A stretch of DNA of 64,000 nucleotides from Rotaria socialis (Eukaryota; Rotifera; Eurotatoria; Philodinida; Philodinidae), in NCBI GenBank assembly GCA_905331475.1, contig CAJNYU010003357.1, positions 1 to 64,000 on the forward strand, written 5' to 3'. Shown here in pieces: positions 58,208 to 64,000 of the stretch; within the stretch, counting starts at the first letter, position 1; each line of letters starts with the position of its first letter. The notes under the pieces were generated by a model. It was not told the DNA's origin. It saw only the letters and a list, made by a program, of their open reading frames with translations, and searched no databases. The translations under genes and the position numbers were made by a program.

Positions 58208-59812
58208 TATGTACGAGTAGATAGAAATAGTGACTATATACTTTCTGACATAATAATAAAAGCATAGTGTAATATAGAAGTGTTTGTAACAACTTATTGG
58301 GCTGCTTCGACTTCAAAATCCAATTCTATTGGAAATTCATAGAGGTAACTTGATCTTCGCCATCGAAAGGAATAGAATTTGTACTGGCAGATATTTTGAA
58401 TAGTCATTCATAGTTTTATGATAATAAAATAGATTTCTCTTAATGATTTTCTAGACATCAATTCAATACAAGTAAAATTTTGTAGTAAAACAAACTGGCT
58501 CCAATAAAATCAGTTTAGTGTTTTTCATAGCGAGTGTAAGATGAAAGCCTTTTTAAGCAGTATAGATCAATTTTTAGAAAGCTTATCCATAATAATTACA
58601 TATGTACGAAATCAAGTATCTACTACGTCGGCATATCGAGAATGTAACCATAAACTCATCTTTATTTTCTACTTCTTCTGCCATATATTTTACATCGAAG
58701 CGAGATATAACAAGGCACATATCATACGTGAAACTCATTTAAATATAAAACTAATTATGAATGTTCAAGTTACGTGAATGTTAGATAAATAAATGAAACT
58801 GATATGAAATTGGTAGTCCTATAAAACTTTTACTTTACCAGCCAATGCCACGATAAAACAAAAGTATAAATATCAAAAGTGAAAACCACTCAAGAATCGA
58901 AGCAGGTCTTTCATGCAATTACTATAGTTATTAAGAAGTCATATATATATATATCTTGTATACAAATGCATTGATATTCTAATGTGTTTATGTCCATTTA
59001 ATATTTCATTTCGTGTAATAATGTGAGTAACATGGAGTGTTCAAGTCAAAAGAAGAAATTATTTCATTGGATTAAATAGACAGTGAAATACAATATTGAA
59101 AGAAATCTATGAATTAAAGTTAATTAAAAATAAAAACGAATATCATGGTTCAATACAATATTTATTGGGGTTTCAACTATGCAGAAAATGAGACGTTCTA
59201 CAACTGTTGAGAGCATGTTAAGCTAGACATAAACTCCAGATACTTCTGACATTCGCGAGGCAAAATATTATGATTTGTTTTTTGAATTATATAGTAATAA
59301 TCGATGTAAAATATGTATTATATTCCTTCTTTTTCTTTCCCTGGGTGAACGTTTTCTTTGATTGAGAGCAATGAATTTAGTGGTAAAGAACTTGACTTGC
59401 ATTGATCTATTTCATACAGTATTTTCTATGCATAAATACTGCCACCTGATTACTTTACGTTTGCTTATTATTGTTTCATGATAGCTTAATACACGCGCAA
59501 TTATGATAAGAATATTATTAGTAATTTTTCACCTTTTTCAACGTTTCAAAATGACTTTAACCTGCATTTTCTTATGAAAAATACAAAAATAAAAAACAAC
59601 ACGATAGATTGTAGAATATATTTTTTTTATTCTCAATTTATGTGGATTTCTCTTTCGCGTACACACATGTTCGTATTGTAACTTTATTTGTATGCTCGTA
59701 AACTGAAGAGATGAATAATATACTATGTTCTATATGGATGGACGTTTTCGTTTACGAAAAAATAAATGTAATAATTGAAGAGCTAGTATAAACAGTCAAG
59801 CTAAAATTCGCC
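58208..59812. other. Intergenic, no gene recognised
   Basis: AT-rich, with a TA run at about 58938-58953. The frame at 58541-58777 is unsupported. Confidence 0.45.
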
Positions 59813-62388
59813 TCAGTCAAGCCACTGCAAACAACTGGTCAAGAAAATTCCCAATTGATTCAGCATACAATCCACAATTGAGACATCGAGATAGTTGTCG
59901 TTATTGAAGTCGGCCACCATAGTAGACCACGCATAATTGATATAACCCGAGAGAGTTGTCGTTTGTCTTTGAAAATTTCCATTGCCTAAACCAAACAATA
60001 TTTCAACGCAATGACAACCATAGGTGGGGACAACTATATCGAGTCGATTATCTAGGTTGTAAACTTCAAACTGGTTACCTACGTTGTTTGTTGGCCAAAG
60101 CTTCCATTTTCATATCCAAGTAATATGCTTATAGTCTGACCGATGAGGTTGATGACAGCAAGATCCAGCCTATTGTGAGCATTGAAGTCAACGACTACGA
60201 CGGCGATCGGATACGAACTAGTGATAAAAGCTGTTTGTGCAGTAAATCTGCCACCGCCAAATCCAAGAAGTTCGCTCACACTGTTCCTATAGTAATTAGA
60301 AACTATAACATCCAATCGATTGTCATTGTTAACATCAGCAACGAAGACACTTTCTGGTCCACTCCCAGTTGTAAAATTTATTGGTGTTGCATAAGCTCCA
60401 TTTCCAAGTGCGAGAATTACTGCAATTTTATTAGAATATACATTCGAAACAACAATATCAGTATAATTATCATTGTTGAAATCGCCAACAGCGATAGCAA
60501 AAGGTGAAAAGTCAATCGAAATTGATGATGTCGATCAGAAGCTTCCCCCATCAGCACCAAAAAATATCGTGATACTGTTAAATCCTACATTCACAACTAC
60601 AATATCAAGAATTCCATCCTGATCGAATTCACCGGCAGTGTGCTTCGTCGGATTAGAACCATTACCAAGTGTATATGTAGTAATAGGTGCTGAAGTAAGA
60701 TTACATGCTTGTCCTGAAAAGAAGGTTGCAATTTTGCCAGACTTCACAGTTTAGGGAGTTTATCGAGTGAGCTGATATCTTTCATACTCAAACTAGCAGA
60801 CTATTTCGATTTTTCACAGAGGCCGAAATCGAATCGAAAATCTGTGTTCGGTTCGGCTCCGAACGTCGATGCCTAGCAACAGCTTTAGCCTAGAAACAAG
60901 TTCACCCAATATATATATAATCACTGTCTGGTTTGGTAACCAAAATTTATAAAAGTCACACGAGATTCTCTTTAATCATCATATAGAGCCAATATTTGAA
61001 AATCCTTTTCTGTAAAAACTATCACGAATATTTTTACAAGAAGCAATCGATACATAACGTTAAAGATGTTAGTTTGGGGCAGTTGTTAGAAGAGAATTCA
61101 CATAGGTAAATAGACTATTATACAGAAAATATGTAGCCACATTCACATAATGCGTACGCGTTTACTATAGCTCATTTATGTATTCGAGTGAATACATGCC
61201 AATAGGAAGATTCAAATCATATCCGAGCCTTAAGGAAATAAATATTGTATATAATTAGTTCGCGCGCTCCTAAATATCTATAGTTTCCGACGTGTTCGCA
61301 TTCAGCAATTTTCAATTGATTCTTTTTCCCTAATACAAATAAAATACTAGTAGATCAGTACAATAAGCTTCAAGTATACTATCAGAAGTATACATTAGCC
61401 TTATTCTCGTTCAAGCTGTGCATATGCTCACTCATTCCAATCTAAGATAATTTATACAACTCAATAATCTAGAATCTACACTGTCCTACTATCAAATATT
61501 TTATTGCATGTAGTAATTGCATGAATTACACTCAATATTACTGACTTTCAACCGAAGTATTTTTAACAAGATGCCATGACAAAAGAGAAACAAACACTGT
61601 TGAATTCTGAGAATGTATTCTACGTGTGAAACAGACCTTGATGTAATTACCTTAGAGTCACATTCCGTGATAAATATGTTATAGTCTTTGTTGTAAGTGA
61701 AAATGGTTTCTGATTTGGACCTGTTCATACAGAATTGAAATCAGTGAAAAGTAATCATTATACATTTTTTCTTGTTAAACATAACTTGTAGCCATTTGAT
61801 TCTTGATGAGCATATAAAAGTCTACCTTTTGTATTACGATTCTGCTCTAAATGAGCTTACTTCTTATAGAGAATGCTGGAACATTTCTTCTGTTTTTTAA
61901 ATACTACTGACAAATACAATTAAATTAACTAATTTTAGTGTGAAGCTACTACAGAAACTATTAGATCATCAGCAAAAACAGCCACGTTGTACTCTAATCC
62001 TACATTGACCCGATAAATGCATGTCTTTTCTACCATTTGAACAGCTACATATGAGAGCAATATAGAAAAAGGGTAACATTTTTATGTTTTTTATCTACTA
62101 TTGGCATCGATGCTTTTCGAAATTCTATACCTGCTAAACACAGCAAATACAATATGTTGGAAAAATTACATTCGAATGCTTTCAAAAATAATAGAACCTA
62201 CCTGGTGCTGTGCTAGATATCGTAATCGTGGTGGCTGTTGGATTGCTTGTAGTTGCCGTTGAAATTCTTGGCGTTATGACTGCAGGAGTCGAAGTGGTTG
62301 CTATGATAGTCCCGATGGCCGACCCGAGTATATGCCAAAGGAAACTGTAGGTCATTGGTGTAATCAAGAAGAAGTGAGCATTAAACAA
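59813..62388 (-). pseudogene. FG-GAP/VCBS-repeat membrane protein, broken
   Basis: Exon 1 (62388-62202) encodes a membrane helix (YSFLWHILGSAIGTIIATTS) and a Thr/Ser-rich linker ending TISSTAPG. It joins in phase over a 1488-nt intron to 60713, continuing QACNLTSAPITTYTLGNGSN. The rest is a series of FG-GAP-type repeats with Asp-rich calcium loops: EFDQDGILDIVVVN, GDFNNDNYTDIVVSN, DVNNDNRLDVIVSN, VDFNAHNRLDLAVIN, LDNRLDIVVP and ADFNNDNYLDVSIVD. Each would be one blade of a beta-propeller. In-frame stops break it at about 60535 (TGA after GGSF) and 60079 (TAG with a frameshift after GQQTT). It could be a recent pseudogene or a bad assembly. Confidence 0.7.
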
Positions 62389-64000
62389 ATTTGTTAAAAT
62401 TATAGTACAGACAGGGTAATAAAAATTAACCTGTGAACACCTCTGCTATCGAATATTCCGGGACGGTTTCGACCGCTTGCATGAATTTGCATCTCCAGTG
62501 ATATTTTATTCTGCCTATCCCACCAGATACCTTAGTAAAAATAAGTTAAAACCACAGCTATCATTTATTCGTCACGCAGCTTCATCTTACGTTACATCTC
62601 TATATACAGCAACTCTATTACTGTAAAGTTAAATTTACATACACATTCTACAGGTTGTGTTTTCGCTACGAATATCTAGAGACTGTTGGATTGATTTCTC
62701 TAACTTTAGAGAAAATACTTTCACCCTTGCTCACCCATAAAAATGTTTAGGTGAAAGAAATTCCAGATTTTCTTCGCTTAGCATTGTTTTTTTCGATATT
62801 TGACACCTCCCATATTAATCTCATAGAAAATCAAGCGACTCTCCAATCGAATTCTTCCATGTTGAGCTTTTAGCATTTTCCAGAATCGGCCTAGGCTCCT
62901 ACGAATTGAACTTAGTGTGAAAAACGAACCTACATACTTGTTAACTGACGTTTGCCAAACTTTATACTTTTCATAAAAAGACTGAAAATAGGAGTGTTAT
63001 TTGAAATAAGTTTTAATTACTTACTTCCAGATAGCTATTGATATGTATTAAAACGTTTCGAATCAATGTATTATGTATTTCTTATTTGAGATTTATTTCT
63101 ATCAATGAATCCCTCTCCTTTTTTTCTAAATGATGTGCCATTGAGTTTCATGATTGGTGAACAAGTCTCACTACGACTAAACATAAGAAAATGCCAAGGC
63201 CCAATAATATGAGGCGACATTTTTTTGTCTGAACAGGTCTGAAACATTGAGAAGTAAGGAGACACAATTCGAGCGTAAGAATACCACGGAAACATACGAT
63301 TCTTCTGAAACAGGCAACACGGGACATGGGGTTATGTTCATTCAAACAAGATACTGTACAATGGTATCTCTTGCGCTGTGAACTTCAATCATATCATGAT
63401 GTGTAGTTTTCTATGATTGCTTCTCATTATGGACTAATATTACCATCGTTGTTTTCTTTTTAAAATGTTTTTTGTTGCTATTCAGAAGCCAAGCAGGTGT
63501 ATAAGTTGCCAATTGTAACACTAGGCGGCAGTGAATCAGTATTTTCTTTCTTTCCTGGTAAATGATCATCAACAAAACATTGCTGATAATGGTTTTGCTT
63601 TTTCTACTCCGGATTTTTCTCGGTTATTATGTCAAGGTAAATAGCTATTTTTCAAGCATTTGTAAAAGCAAGTTATCTAATACAATGTGATTCACAGTCA
63701 CTGACATGACAGTATCGTTATCGATTTTATCAGTCAAACTTTGTTTAATGTGCATAATAATATGATGTTATGAAGCAACAAGTTGATGTTTATTTCGCTC
63801 GAGATCGAGATGATCGATATACCTTTGAAGGAATTGAAGATGAAATGAGCCCTCACAAATGTCTATGATATACTAAAAGTGATTTGAAACAGGAAAATTC
63901 GTTGAAGATATATAGGATTATAATGTAAGTACTTTTTATATCTAAACAGCAAGCGAATTGTATAATTTTTATCGAAGAAAAGCTCTACTATTTCTTTATC
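62389..64000. other. Window end, possible short exons
   Basis: 63561-63635 reads as a signal-like Met-initiated helix (MIINKTLLIMVLLFLLRIF) ending at a GTAAAT donor. 63773-63874 reads QVDVYFARDRDDRYTFEG before a stop. They could belong to one gene running out of the window, but evidence is weak. Confidence 0.25.

Noticed and set aside
1..64000. CRISPR arrays, bacterial operons or prophage
   Set aside because: Spliced genes, TATA boxes and eukaryotic families throughout; no regularly spaced direct repeats.

Overview
The window is an AT-rich eukaryotic nuclear segment. Genes are split by short GT-AG introns (mostly 48-76 nt), catalogue animal genes are present (RAB10, DLST, PTS, AMDHD2, an SLC25 carrier, a class A GPCR), and transposon relics and foreign-looking genes are mixed in. 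I infer a bdelloid rotifer or close relative from the mixture: tiny introns, chitin synthase, FG-GAP protein and GT11 fucosyltransferase copies, a fungal-type aldos-2-ulose dehydratase relic, and piggyBac and Mutator-like remnants. No single sequence proves the taxon.

Layout. 1-5.4 kb: SLC25 mitochondrial carrier (-) and a chitin synthase pseudogene (-). 5.4-11.3 kb: three same-strand housekeeping genes, AMDHD2 (amino-sugar catabolism), PTS (tetrahydrobiopterin) and DLST (TCA cycle); PTS and DLST are only 144 nt apart. 12-13.5 kb: RAB10-like GTPase with a possible His-rich N-terminal exon. 15.4-16.7 kb: secreted papain-family peptidase (-). 19.9-21.6 kb: membrane RING-H2 protein (-). 24.5-26.5 kb: LRR membrane protein. 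26.9-28.0 kb: an inverted-repeat-bounded segment. 29.2-30.3 kb: GPCR. 32.7-34.3 kb: processive-type GT2 glycosyltransferase (-). 36.5-38.4 kb: aldos-2-ulose dehydratase-like pseudogene. 40.6-42.0 kb: extended SDR/epimerase.

From 43 to 58 kb the window is mobile-element rich. It holds a decayed coding relic, a GC-rich palindrome cluster, a broken piggyBac transposase with its TTAA end, a Mutator-like element with about 95-bp TIRs and a FLYWCH fragment, two GT11 fucosyltransferase paralogues identical in their 5' 807 nt, two small MITEs, a tRNA-Asn-like sequence and a 618-bp palindrome. A single N at 47919 joins two copies of the same 222 nt, which looks like an assembly seam. 59.8-62.4 kb holds a broken FG-GAP-repeat membrane protein (-).

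The live genes are mostly independent housekeeping or surface functions and do not form one pathway. The most unusual content is the decayed fungal-type sugar dehydratase, the gene-conversion or assembly-collapse pattern in the GT11 pair, the density of foldback elements, and splice acceptors immediately before several start codons, which suit spliced-leader trans-splicing. All exon joins given are my own reading of GT-AG sites and phase; there is no transcript evidence here.
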